Part shown: piece after piece, positions 11,046-22,300 of the stretch
Position numbering within the stretch: the first letter of the stretch is position 1
Layout: every line of letters starts with the position of its first letter
Origin: Selaginella moellendorffii
Taxonomy: Eukaryota > Streptophyta > Lycopodiopsida > Selaginellales > Selaginellaceae
NCBI RefSeq assembly: GCF_000143415.4
Contig: NW_003314299.1
Span: forward strand, 780,980 to 844,979
DNA: 64,000 bases
Direction: 5' to 3'
Notes under the pieces: model-generated
Seen by the model: the letters and a program-made list of their open reading frames with translations, nothing else
What the model was told of the DNA's origin: nothing
Database searches by the model: none
Program-made: the position numbers and the translations under genes

Positions 11046-11690
11046 GAGACAAGTCTGAGATCGAGTCCAAGACCGACTCTAAGACTGAGTTTGAGACTAA
11101 GTCCGAGATTGAGTCTGAGACCGACTCCGAGACCGAGTTGGAAACCGAGTCTAAGATCCGATATCGGGTCCGAGACTGAGTCCGAGATCAAGTCTGAGAT
11201 AGAGTCCGAGATCAGGTCTGAGATCGAGTCTAAGACCGAGTCCGAAGTTGGTTGTGGGTGAAAGCCCAAAGCGTGTGTCTTCCAGGGGGGGCTATAGGGG
11301 GTTCCAAAAGTATAGTAACGATAGTGAGATCCAGGAACTAGTCTTGAAGGAACTCTTTAGTGGTGCTTCCAAATTGACTTAAGGTTGAGACTGGGGCTGA
11401 GTGGCCTTGGGTGGGAGTGAGCATGGACTCGGGTGGTTCCGGAGGGGCCACCCAAGGAAGTGCTTAAGAGCAGCTCCCACTCCCGAAAGGGAAACCGACT
11501 GCGGTGCTCCCGGCTCATGTGGAGTGGTGCCCCATTTGAGTACTTTGTGGCTCATTAGTCCTCGCCCTTCCTAGGGGCTTGGGCAATGGAAGTGGGGTGG
11601 GGGGGTAGAGATACCCATACTAGGGTATTAGACCACAGTGTTTCCCGAAGCAAGTGTTGCACCCAAGGCTTGGGATTTAGAGGGTCTCAC
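11046..11690. repeat. minisatellite-bearing repeat unit, copy 3 (diverged)
   Basis: A hexamer array at about 11046-11250 (GAGACC, GAGTCC, GAGATC), the module GGGTGAAAGCCCAAAGCG at 11256-11273, a short G run and TTCCAAAAGTATAGTA, then a tail related to that of copy 2. 11691-11858 is unclassified. Confidence 0.75.
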
Positions 11691-11858
11691 GATTAAATTT
11701 TGTTGTACCAAGGGATGTTAGGAACCTGGAGGCTTGGTGTGCTTGGTTGTTTGTGCCTGCGGGGAGTGTAGCCGAACCTTAAGTCTAGTCTAACTTGGGG
11801 AGGGGGATTGGGAGAGATTTGGGAATTTGTGGATAGATAGTTAATGCTTCGTTGCTCG

Positions 11859-11934
11859 TGACAAATCGGGATCAAAATAGCGGACAGAACAGGAAAACCC
11901 TAATGTTTACGTGGTGAGGGTGTGTTGTGTAACA
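11859..11934 (-). repeat. 3' LTR of the copia element
   Basis: 76 bp on the minus strand, beginning TGTTACAC and ending TTTGTCA. Clearly similar to 23411-23482, sharing ACATTAGGGTTT and TTTGATCCC. Confidence 0.75.
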
Positions 11935-11946
11935 CTCCCCTCCAAA
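11935..11946 (-). other. polypurine tract of the copia element
   Basis: Minus-strand TTTGGAGGGGAG directly before the LTR start TGTTACAC. Confidence 0.75.
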
Positions 11947-11992
11947 CCAAACCCACTCACCAAACCAAATTTATCGCGTAAGAGTTGAAACT

Positions 11993-12910
11993 TGTCGCGA
12001 ATGTGACTTTAGGTATCGAAAGATACTTGTCGGCCAGTCCTTACGGACACTCTTTCCTTACTGCCATGACGGCAGAAGGTCGGTACAGTTGGTTCCCTTT
12101 ATTGTTCCCACTTGAGCTAGTTGAGAAACTGGTCAATGACCGTGTACTTAAATCGGATAAACATAAGGTAAGAACCCTATGTGTTTCTTGCTGAGCATAC
12201 TCGGCCTGGTTTGAGAAACTCCTGTCATTAGCTTGCACTTGCTAGTGTCAAGAACCCCCGCGATATTGATACTAGTCCCTCAATACTCGTTAAGTGATAG
12301 CTTACCGTGTCTGCCAAACACCCTCGCTATCATGCCCTTTGTGTTGGTCTCATTTCGGTCCCAAATGCTATTTATGGAAAGTGTCTAGATTAGCTCATTT
12401 GGCATATCTACGGAATGTAGAGATCGGCCTGAACACAATGGTGTTCGTCCCGTGTCCAAATTCGCAATTTAAGGACATTCCATATTTAGTAAGTTTCGGA
12501 CTTGTCCCAGAGACTAACTCCTGGTACTAAGGGAGGCTTGGGGTGAAAGCCCAAAGCGTGTGTCCCTCAAGGGGGGGGGGGCTGTGGGGGGTTCCAAATG
12601 TATAGTAGGGATAGTGGTTGGAATGCATGTCCGACCACCTGAGACATTAGTTTGGCTCCCGCTGGGCTGTGTCGCTCCTTGTTCTGCATCCGGCTTGGGT
12701 CTAAGCCCAAGCTCCACGCTGCTTTAGTCGGTGGAGTACCCTCCTCCTCGCGTTAGGCCACCGGTATGCCAAAATTGTGCCAGACTCCGTCTGACACCAT
12801 TTTGCGTGCAGGTGCTGGATACGGGGAGCTGGTGCTCGTGGGATTGTACCGGACCCTCGTTTCGTAGCGTAACGGGCTTGGAGTTCGGCTCCAAATTCAG
12901 GTGCGCTACA
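11993..12910 (+). repeat. 5' LTR of the nested Ty3/gypsy element
   Basis: 918 bp from TGTCGCGAATG to GCGCTACA. It contains the module GGGTGAAAGCCCAAAGCG at 12541-12558 followed by a G run, which it shares with the minisatellite repeats upstream. Confidence 0.95.
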
Positions 12911-12912
12911 TT

Positions 12913-12924
12913 TGGTATCAGAGC
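12913..12924 (+). other. primer-binding site (initiator Met tRNA)
   Basis: TGGTATCAGAGC, two bases after the LTR end, the standard PBS of many plant Ty3 and copia elements. Confidence 0.92.
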
Positions 12925-13101
12925 AATTGTCTCAGCGATTCCTATCCAACTTTTGTCGGATTTTCTGACTCAAGTTGCATACGCAGAGACTTTTCTAGTA
13001 GATCCGAAGCGACCTGTGTAGGATTAGTTGGATTGCACCATTCGGTAAGAACGTTGTATGCATGTTCAGTTACTGATAGAGGCATGCATGCAGCTAGCAG
13101 G

Positions 13102-16100
13102 ATGGTGAAGAGGAACCGTGCTGATGATGCTGAAACCTCTAGACGGGCGAATCGAGAGGAGGAAACTCCTGCTAGAGATGCTGCGGAAGAGGCTGAGGCT
13201 GAGTCAGAAGAGGAAGAGCTGGTTGCTGCGGCGCTGCAGCGTACGGCTCAGGAAGTCGAGATCGAGAATTTGCGAAGGGAGATTCGCAAATTAAAGAAGG
13301 AGAACAAGAAGAGGAAGAAAGAAGCTGAGGCAGCTAAACCAGCTAAGCCTAAGCAACCGGACTCCTCCTCAAGTTAAGAGGACAATGAAGTTCTGCAACC
13401 ACCCCCGGTTGCACGAGTTTCAAAGTTCAAGCCCCCAAAACCACCCAACTTCAGAGGCATGCGGGACTATTAGGTTTTGGAAGACTGGGTCTACGATATG
13501 GAGAACTACTTCATAGCGGCAAACGTAGATGATCGTACGAAAGTTGCGTGTGCGCAATCCTTTCTCACCGATCATGCCAAAACTTGGTGGCGCTAAGTGT
13601 GTGCTGAAAAAGGGCAGACTAGAAGTTGGACCAAGATGCGGTCTCGTATCCGTAAGGAATACTTGCCAGATGATCTTGGTCTGAGACTTCGCGCGGAGCT
13701 GCGGCAGTTAAAGCAGCGAGGTGATCTCATGCATTACGTTAATGCGTTTGCTCAGAAGCGCATTATGATTGCAAATATGAGTGACGAAGATGCTCAGAGT
13801 TATTTTCTGGAGGGTTTAAGTTCACTTTCTCGCAATGAGATTTTGAAGTTTAAGCCGAAGACGTATCTGGAGTGTAAGGAGGCAGCGTAGCAAGTTGCCT
13901 TTAGTCACTCATTCATGGAACAATATCAGCAACCATATGCTGGTAACTCGGACAAAAATAGGAATTCTGGGAATAAACAAGGTGATCAGAAACAGAGGGT
14001 GGAAAGTAGGTTCCGCCCTGGAGGCTCACAAGCAACGGTTAACAAAGGTGGTGGTGGTTGGAGACCACTAGCAGCTTCTTCTGGTCCTAGGCCCTCTGTT
14101 CCTCCTCCTGGTGGGTACAAGCAGCAGCAACTTGCAAAACCTGTTCCTAGCGGAACGGGTAGTGTGGGTCATTGCTTCTATTGTGGAGAGTCGGGACATA
14201 GGTCCTCGGATTGTCCCAACAAGCATAAGACAAGGTCTCGGGTTAATGTCATGAGGGAAGACGGTGGTGGTGAAGCTGAAGGAGTTGACGAGTTGGTCAA
14301 TGCAGACTATGAGGAAGAAGAGGTGAGTAACTTTCGTTGCTTTCCTCAAGCTTTTCTTGCAGTCAATGCAAACACTTATCCGTTGATGTATCTGGTAGGC
14401 TTTGTCCGTGGACACCGAATCCGAGTGATGATTGACACGGGAGCTACGCACAGCGTGATATCCGAAGACTTAGTTAAGTTGTTAGGATTGAATGCTGAGC
14501 AAATGTCGCCTATGCACTTCCGGTTTGCGGAAGGTGGGCAAGTAGCCAGAAAGTTTATGAGTGATGTTCCAATAAAGATATCCAAGTGGAAAGAAAGAGT
14601 GGACTTGGTAGTGTTGAAGATACCAGATTTTCAGATGGTGTTTGGTATGGATTTCTTCAACAAGTATATAAAAGGGATTTATGGTGCTGGACAAAGTCGT
14701 ATCACGTTGAAGTCCGAAGGACGACCCGATGTGTCCTTCCAGTTGCAAAAGTGTTCCTCAAAGGATTGGGATGGAAAGTTCCTGACTGCGAGGGCCGCTC
14801 AAAAAGCAACTAAGAGGGGATGTCGGACCTTTTGGGTTCAAGTGATGGAAGCTGAGAGTGTGGGTGACTCTGTTCGAATTGGCGACGGGGTTGATCCTGT
14901 ACCAAAGAAGATATTGGAGTTGTTGGTGCAGAATCAGGATATCTTCCCGAAGGATTTGCCACCAGGGCTACCCCCTAGCCGTGAGGTTGATCATCGGATT
15001 GAGGTTATTCCGGGTTCTAAACCACCCACGAAAGCTCCGTATTGGTTGAACATCAAGGAGATGGCTGAACTCAAGAAGCAACTCACGGAGCTTCTTGACA
15101 AAGGTCATATCCGACCTAGCAAGTCACCTTATGGAGCACCAATCCTTTTTGTTATGAAAAAGGATGGAACCATGAGGATGTGTATTGACTATCGGGCACT
15201 CAACAAGATCACGGTTAAGAACAGTTATCCTTTGCCTCGCATTGATGACTTGTTTGACCAACTCTTAAAGGCTAAGTATTTTACGCGACTTGATTTGCGG
15301 TCCGGGTATCATCAGATACGTGTGGCGGATCAGGATGTGGAGAAGACAGCCTTTAAGACTTGGTACGGATCTTATGAGTTCCTTGTCATGCCGTTCGGGT
15401 TATGCAATGCTCCAGCAACGTTCAATACTATGATGGATAGAATATTCGGAGATTATTTGGACGCATTTGTTGTCCTATACATCGACGATGTTCTAGTCTT
15501 CAGTGAGACGTTGGAGGATCATTTGAAACACTTGGAGCTGGTGTTTCAGAAGTTGCGCGAACACAAACTGTATGCTAAGGAAAGTAAATGCGCTTTTGGT
15601 CAATTGCGTGTAAACTTTCTCGGACATATAGTTGGTGGTGGCGTGATTGAAGTCGATCCAAAGAAAGTGGAAGCGGTGAAGTCCTGGGAAATCCCGACCA
15701 CTGTATCAGATGTTCGTTCCTTTCTCGGTTTGGCGGGATACTATCGCAAGTTTGTCCGCAATTTTGCAAGAATTGCTCTTCCGTTAACTGAGTTAACGAA
15801 GAGTAATATTCCGTTTCATTGGACACCAGCTTGTCAGCGTGCTTTTGTACGGTTGAAGGAGATCTTGACTACGGTTCCTGTTCTCAGGATCCCAGATCTT
15901 GATAAACCCTTCGAAGTGCATTGTGATGCGTCTGGATATGCTATTGGTGCCGTGTTACAGCAAGATTGTGACAAAGTGGTTGGTGTTACGCTAAGGCGAC
16001 ATGGTTGTCCCGTTGCGTTCTATTCCAAGAAATTGGATGAAACCCAACGAAGATGGCCAACGCATGAGAAAGAGATGTTTGCTATAGTGTCGGCCCTGGA

Positions 16101-17817
16101 ACACTGGAGACACTACTTGGGTGGACACACCAAGGTTTATACAGATAGTAACACACTAAGCTACTTTGCTACGCAGCCTAAGCTTACGCCGAAGCAGGCT
16201 CGTTGGCAAGAGAAGCTTGCTAGATATGATATTGAAATCATATATAAACCTGGTAAAGACAATGTTGTTCCGGATGCATTGAGTTGTCAAGCTCAATTCC
16301 GGGCCATATCAGCAATAAGTTCGGACTGGTTGGAAGACGTTCGGGCTTCGTATAGAAGTGATCCATTGGCGAAGGCAATCTTATGCCGTGCGGGGTTGTT
16401 GAAGCAGAGCCCTGGTAGCGAAGCAGCAAAAGTTGCTAGTCGCACTAATGCGAAACTTCACTTCTCAGTTCGGGATGGGCTTATATTCTATAAGCAAGAA
16501 AGATTGTATCTTCCCTCTAAGGATCTTCAGCAATTATTTCTGCAGGAACATCATGATGTTCCGGCAGCGGGACATGGTGGAAAGCGAAAGACTCTGGCTT
16601 CATTGAAAAAGGGATTTTTCTAGTCTGGTATGGAAGGTGATGTAGCGGATTATGTCCGTTCCTGCCCAATATGCCAGCAATGTAAGCGCAGAACTGAGAA
16701 GTAGGCTGGAAAGTTGCAGTGCATTCCAGCACCGGCATGGCCATTTCAAAGTGTGACACTTGATTTCGTCACTTGCTTGCCGAAGTCTAAGAGTTATGAT
16801 ACTTTGATGGTGGTTGTGGATCGGTTGTCGAAGATTGCACACTTCATTCCAACTGTGGGAACAGTGAATGCGAAACAAGCAGCAAAGCTCTTTTTCCATG
16901 AAGTAGTGCGGGTTCGTGGTCTTCCTGAAGAGATGATCTCAAATAGGGATCCGAGGTTTACGGGGAAGTTTTGGGGCACACTGTTCTAGTTGTTTGGTAC
17001 CAAGTTGAAGTTTAGTACGGCTTATCATCCTCAAACTGATGGGCAGACCGAACGCGTGAATGCTCAAGTTGAGGATTATCTACGGTACTATGTCGCAGCG
17101 GACCAACGCGACTGGGTTGAGCATTTGGATACAGCAGAAATATGTTATAACAACACATTTCACAGCGCTATCGGCTGTTCTCCATGGGAGATGCTGCAAG
17201 GAAATGCTCGTGGGGTTCCTCAACAGATTGTTGTACCGAAACCAATGTCCGAAGTGTTGGTCCCGGCCGTTGAGACTTATGCGGAGCAGCTACGTCAAGG
17301 TTGGTCTAGAGCAACTGAGGCGATGGGCAAAGCTCAAGATAGGTATCGACGTGATAAGGATCAACATCGTCGGGATGTATCCTATCAAGTGGGAGATCAG
17401 GTTTGGCTATCTTCCCGAAACTTGAACATTAAGGGGTGTTTATCTCGGAAATTATTGCCAAGATATGTTGGACCCTATCGGGTGGTGAAACCAGTTGGTG
17501 ATGTATCCTATAAGTTGGATCTTCCGGATGAGTTGTCCAATGTACATGATGTGTTTCATGTTAGTTTACTAGCACCATATCATGTTGCTATGGATCACTC
17601 TGTGGACATTCGTCCCCCTCCGGAGGTTGTGAATGGTGACATGGAGTATGAGGTCGAAGCGATTCTCTTGTCTCGCAAAGCTCGTGGTGGTCGTTCCAAG
17701 GAATATCTAGTTAAGTGGAAAGGTTATCCAACTTGTGAATCAACTTGGGAACCTCTTAGTAATCTTACACATGCTCGTGAGCTTGTCACGGAGTATGAGA
17801 ATTGTAATAAAAACTAG
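13102..17817 (+). pseudogene. gag-pol of the nested chromodomain element, seven in-frame stops
   Basis: A single frame from the ATG at 13102 to TAA at 17815. Gag starts with an acidic and coiled-coil Lys-rich segment. In the open stretch at 13915-16623 are a CCHC knuckle ([14 protein letters not shown], residues 87-100), the protease Asp in MIDTGATHS (residue 174), the RT box YIDD near residue 522, and RNase H. The integrase zinc region, core and GPY-type tail follow, then a chromodomain at about 17640-17790 (YLVKWKGYP, STWEP). Stops: TAA 13375, TAG 13471, TAA 13594, TAG 13888, TAG 16621, TAG 16702, TAG 16987. There are no frameshifts. Confidence 0.93.
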
Positions 17818-18410
17818 CTTTTGTAAATCTTGTAATAAATCTTGCAAATTAATAAAATACTATATTTCTATAATCAAAGTGTCGTTTCTCTCGTTCATTA
17901 GTACTTGGGTCAGTTTTGGCAGGCTGACTTTGGCACTTCGGTGCATGGGTCCAATCCATAACCATGGGGATAACTATTATAGACTGATCACAAGTCCCCG
18001 CCTCTCTCTCGATGACTCATTTTCGAAAAGGGGCGTGGTCGTGTAAACAACTTAATCTGCCAGTTTATAGTAGTTATCTAAATCTTCCCGACGGGGTTGA
18101 TTTCTTGCTCAGGGGGAGTTGGGCCTCTGGCCCTCTCCCTATGTCCCTGCGGGCAGGGATGTATCATTCCTTTGTAAGCCGAGTGGTACTCGGAGTAGCA
18201 AGGGTGGCTAACTTTGTTAGTCATTTCCTTGTCGGTGACGGCCGGAGGGTGTCTGAGTCTTAACATCTTTGGACGTAGATGAGAGGTCGTTCCATAACTC
18301 ATTTAAGTCGGTGCGTTTCCCATATAGTGTGCTTTCCGTTAACTTTCGGAGTTGTTTCCTTGACGGTTTGCTAGACTCGGGTATGCATCGACGAGGACGT
18401 CGATCTTCCC

Positions 18411-18424
18411 CAAGGGGGGGAGAG
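18411..18424 (+). other. polypurine tract
   Basis: CAAGGGGGGGAGAG directly before the 3' LTR. Confidence 0.85.
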
Positions 18425-19344
18425 TGTCGCGAATGTGACTTCAGGTATCGAAAGATACTTGTCGGCCAGTCCTTACGGACACTCTTTCCTTACTGCCATG
18501 ACGGCAGAAGGTCGGTACAGTTGGTTCCCTTTATTGTTCCCACTTGAGCTAGTTGAGAAACTGGTCAATGACCGTGTACTTAAATCGGATAAACATAAGG
18601 TAAGAACCCTATGTGTTTCTTGCTGAGCATACTCGGCCTGGTTTGAGAAACTCCTGTCATTGGCTTGCACTTGCTAGTGTCAAGAACCCCCGCGATATTG
18701 AGACTAGTCCCTCAATACTCGTTAAGTGATAGCTTACCGTGTCTGCCAAACACCCTCGCTATCACGCCCTTTGTGTTGGTCTCATTTCGGTCCCAAATGC
18801 TATTTATGGAAAGTGTCTAGATTAGCTCATTTGGCATATCTATGGAATGTAGAGATCGGCCTGAACACAATGGTGTTCGTCCCGTGTCCAAATTCGCAAT
18901 CTAAGGACATTCCATATTTAGTAAGTTTCGGACTTGTCCCAGAGACTAACTCCTGGTACTAAGGGAGGCTTGGGGTGAAAGCCCAAAGCGTGTGTCCCTC
19001 AAGGGGGGGGGGGGGCTGTGGGGGGTTCCAAATGTATAGTAGGGATAGTGGTTGGAATGCATGTCCGACCACCTGAGACATTAGTTTGGCTCCCGCTGGG
19101 CTGTGTCGCTCCTTGTTCTGCGTCCGGCTTGGGTCTAAGCCCAAGCTCCACGCTGCTTTAGTCGGTGGAGTACCCTCCTCCTCGCGTTAGGCCACCGGTA
19201 TGCCAAAATTGTGCCAGACTCCGTCTGACACCATTTTGCGTGCAGGTGCTGGATACGGGGAGCTGGTGCTCATGGGATTGTACCGGACCCTCGTTTCGTA
19301 GCGTAACGGGCTTGGAGTTCGGCTCCAAATTCAGGTGCGCTACA
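18425..19344 (+). repeat. 3' LTR of the nested Ty3/gypsy element
   Basis: 920 bp, partner of 11993-12910; eight substitutions and a longer G run. The shared module is at 18973-18990. Confidence 0.95.
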
Positions 19345-22300
19345 AAACTGGTGTGGCCGCAATGGCTTAGTGAGAAGATCAGCTGGCATGTCTTGTGTCC
19401 CGAGATGTTGGACGACCAGGGTGCCACCGTCAACCAACTCACGCATATAGTGAAATTAGACTTTAATGTGCTTCGAGTGGGCATAGTGGACATCCACCCA
19501 CTTGGACATGGCAATGCTGCTTCAGTTGTCACACCAAGAAGTAGTGGGGCCAGCTTGTGCACACCCTAGCTCAGTAAGTAACCCTTGAGCCTAGACCACG
19601 TCCCTACTACCAGTAGTGAGTGCGATGTACTCCACTTCTACACTAGAAATCTACACCATAGATTGTCGCTTGGTTACTGCGCTGAAAGTTGCTCTTAGCC
19701 AGCAATTCCAGATGAAGGACCTTGGTCAATTCTCCTACTTTCTTGGCTTTGAAGTCACACGTGATCTTGAGTCTGGTGGCTACATGCTCAGCCAATGACG
19801 TAAAGTCAAAGTCTTGTTGGATCGGTTTGGTATGCATGATTGCCACCTTGTCAAGACCCCGATGGTTGTTGGTGCTATCAACCTTACAGTTGAGCAGTCT
19901 AGTGAGCCTCTACCCACTGGGACTCCCTATCGGCATCTCATTGGTTGCCTCACATATTTGGCCCTGATGACTCGCCCCGACATCACATATGCGACTATTG
20001 CCTTGAGTCAGTACAACACATCACCAACCACCATACATTGGCAAGCTGCCAAGCGTATCATGAGATACCTCTAGGACACTATGGACTACAGTATTGCTTA
20101 TTCAAGGGGTTATGCGTCATTGGCATGCTACACGGATGTTAGTTTTGCCAATAACAAAGGTTATCACTCGACTTCTGGCATTTGCCTTTCCTTCTCAGGA
20201 GGTGCCATCACGTGGGCCTCATCACCCATGATGAGCAAATCATCAATGTAGAGGGCCACAATAAACATGTGCTCAACATGACCATTGACATACACATTAT
20301 GATCAGCATGACAGTGATGAAAGCCTTGAGCATGTAGGGTGGCATCAAATTTTTTATACCAAATACAGGAGCTCTATTTTAGGCCATACAAAGCATTCTG
20401 TAATTGCCATATAGGGCCACCAGGGGCAACATCATCCTCAAAACCAGGAGGTATATGCATATAGATGTCCTCTTGCAAATCCCCATTCAAAAATGCAATT
20501 TTGACATCCATATGGTGGACTTGCCATTTGCGAGCAGCCGCAAGTGCAAAAAGAGTACGGAGGCTGGCCATTTTTACAACTGGTAAGAATGTTTCATCGT
20601 AGTCAAGGCCATGGACTTGGCAAAAACCACAAACAACCAAGCATGCTTTATAACGTACAACCTGACCATCTTTCCCATACTTTTTGGAAAAAATCCATTT
20701 TGGATCCAAAACATGTCGTCCCGGTGGTGCTGAATCAACTGGAACATAAGTTCCATTAACCCAAATGGAAGAAACTTCTTCTGCAATAGCTTCCATCCAA
20801 GATGAAGCCTCAAGTCCTGAGATGGCCTCATCATAGGTCATGGGGATCCCGACGTCAACAAGGCCACAGAAGTCATCAAGCTCTGCAGCATCTACTTCAG
20901 CATTTTTCCGGACTTTCAACGAGGGCCAACGTTCCCAGGGGTGATCAAGAACTATCATTGGATCAGGCATGCCACGATGTCGAGAAGGTGGTGGAGGTGT
21001 TGGAAGCCTATCCTTGATTGGAGGAGCATTAGCTAGTTCAAGCATATCCAGAAGTGGAGGATTCCCCAATCGAATCTCTAGTGGCAACTCATGAATAGGA
21101 TCTTTAGGTAGAGGCAAGAGTGGACCATCTCCCATAAGTGGGATCAAAGGAACAAGTTGAGTCTCAGCAATGAAAGAAGGATCTTGAAGAGCCTCTATAC
21201 GCATGGGAAAGTCGTCTTCGTTGAATATGACGTCTATGTTTACAAGAGCCTTGTGAGATGCAAGATCCCACAACTTGTAAGCTTTTTTCCCGATGGTGTC
21301 GTCCTATGCATATCCCACGAAGATGAATTTTTTACTTTTGGGATCTAGCTTTTTCCGAAGTTGATCAAGGGTATGTGTGTATGCTGCACAACTGAAGACC
21401 CAAAAGTGGAACACATCAAGAGTAGAACCTATCCAAAATGCCTTAGGGGTTTTTCCATCCAAAGCAACCGTGGCAAGGCGATTTTGTACATGCATTGCTG
21501 TGGCTATGGCCTCTTGCCAAAACATCTTGTCAAGATGTGCATCAGTTAACAAAGCCTGAGCAACATTGACAAGAGTGCGATTCTTCCTTTCTACAACACC
21601 ATTTTGCTGGGGGGTGTAGCGGGTTGGGGCTTGTAGTCATATGCCTACATCATGACAAATGCCCCGAAGCTCATTGTTGAGGTATTCACCACCACCATCA
21701 ACTCAAATAGCTTTTATCTTTCAACCAAGGAGGTTTTCAAAGTAGGCCTTGTACGTTTGAAAGGCAACAACTGCATCACTCTTACGCATCAAGAAGTGGA
21801 TGCATGTTCAATGGCTATAATCATCAATGAATGTGATGAAATATCTTGTGCCATTGTGACTTGGCATGTCCATAAGGCCGCAAAGATCAGAATGGACCAA
21901 GTCCAGAAGTCCAAGTGCTCGATGTTTACTCGGCGAGAAATTCTGGTGGTGATGCTTGTCTAAAACGCAAGCTTGACAAAATGTAAATGGGATACGTCGG
22001 AAATCCAATCCAATAACAATATCTTGGGATTTCATCCGTTAAAGAGATTGATAATGAACATGACCAAGTCTTTTATGCCAAAGCTCCGCACGAGAATCTG
22101 CCTCTACAATTTGAAGGGCCTGAATCGAGTGAGCAGCAGTAATCTCATACAAGTCCCCAATACATGACCCACAAAGCAACTGTGTATTAAGCATATGAAA
22201 GTTGCTAGAGTCTACCAAAAAGACTCCTTTTGCATCAAAGACTACCACTGCATTTTGATCACATATCTTGGCGATGGATATTAAGTTTCGTTGAAAGGTG

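Larger units (their letters stand above)
11993..19344 (+). mobile_element. chromodomain Ty3/gypsy retrotransposon, nested
   Basis: LTRs are 11993-12910 (918 bp) and 18425-19344 (920 bp). The exact 5-bp duplication AAACT lies at 11988-11992 and 19345-19349. The PBS TGGTATCAGAGC (initiator-Met type) is at 12913 and a G-rich polypurine tract lies at 18411-18424. The interior encodes gag, protease, RT, RNase H, integrase and a chromodomain in one frame. I count eight substitutions between the LTRs (about 0.9%) plus a G-run length difference, so the insertion is recent. It landed in an older copia element. Seven in-frame stops make it non-autonomous as read. Confidence 0.96.

Noticed and set aside
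12901-13101. Frame extending upstream of the chromodomain element gag
   Set aside because: It runs through the LTR end and the primer-binding site; the first ATG with gag-like sequence is at 13102.
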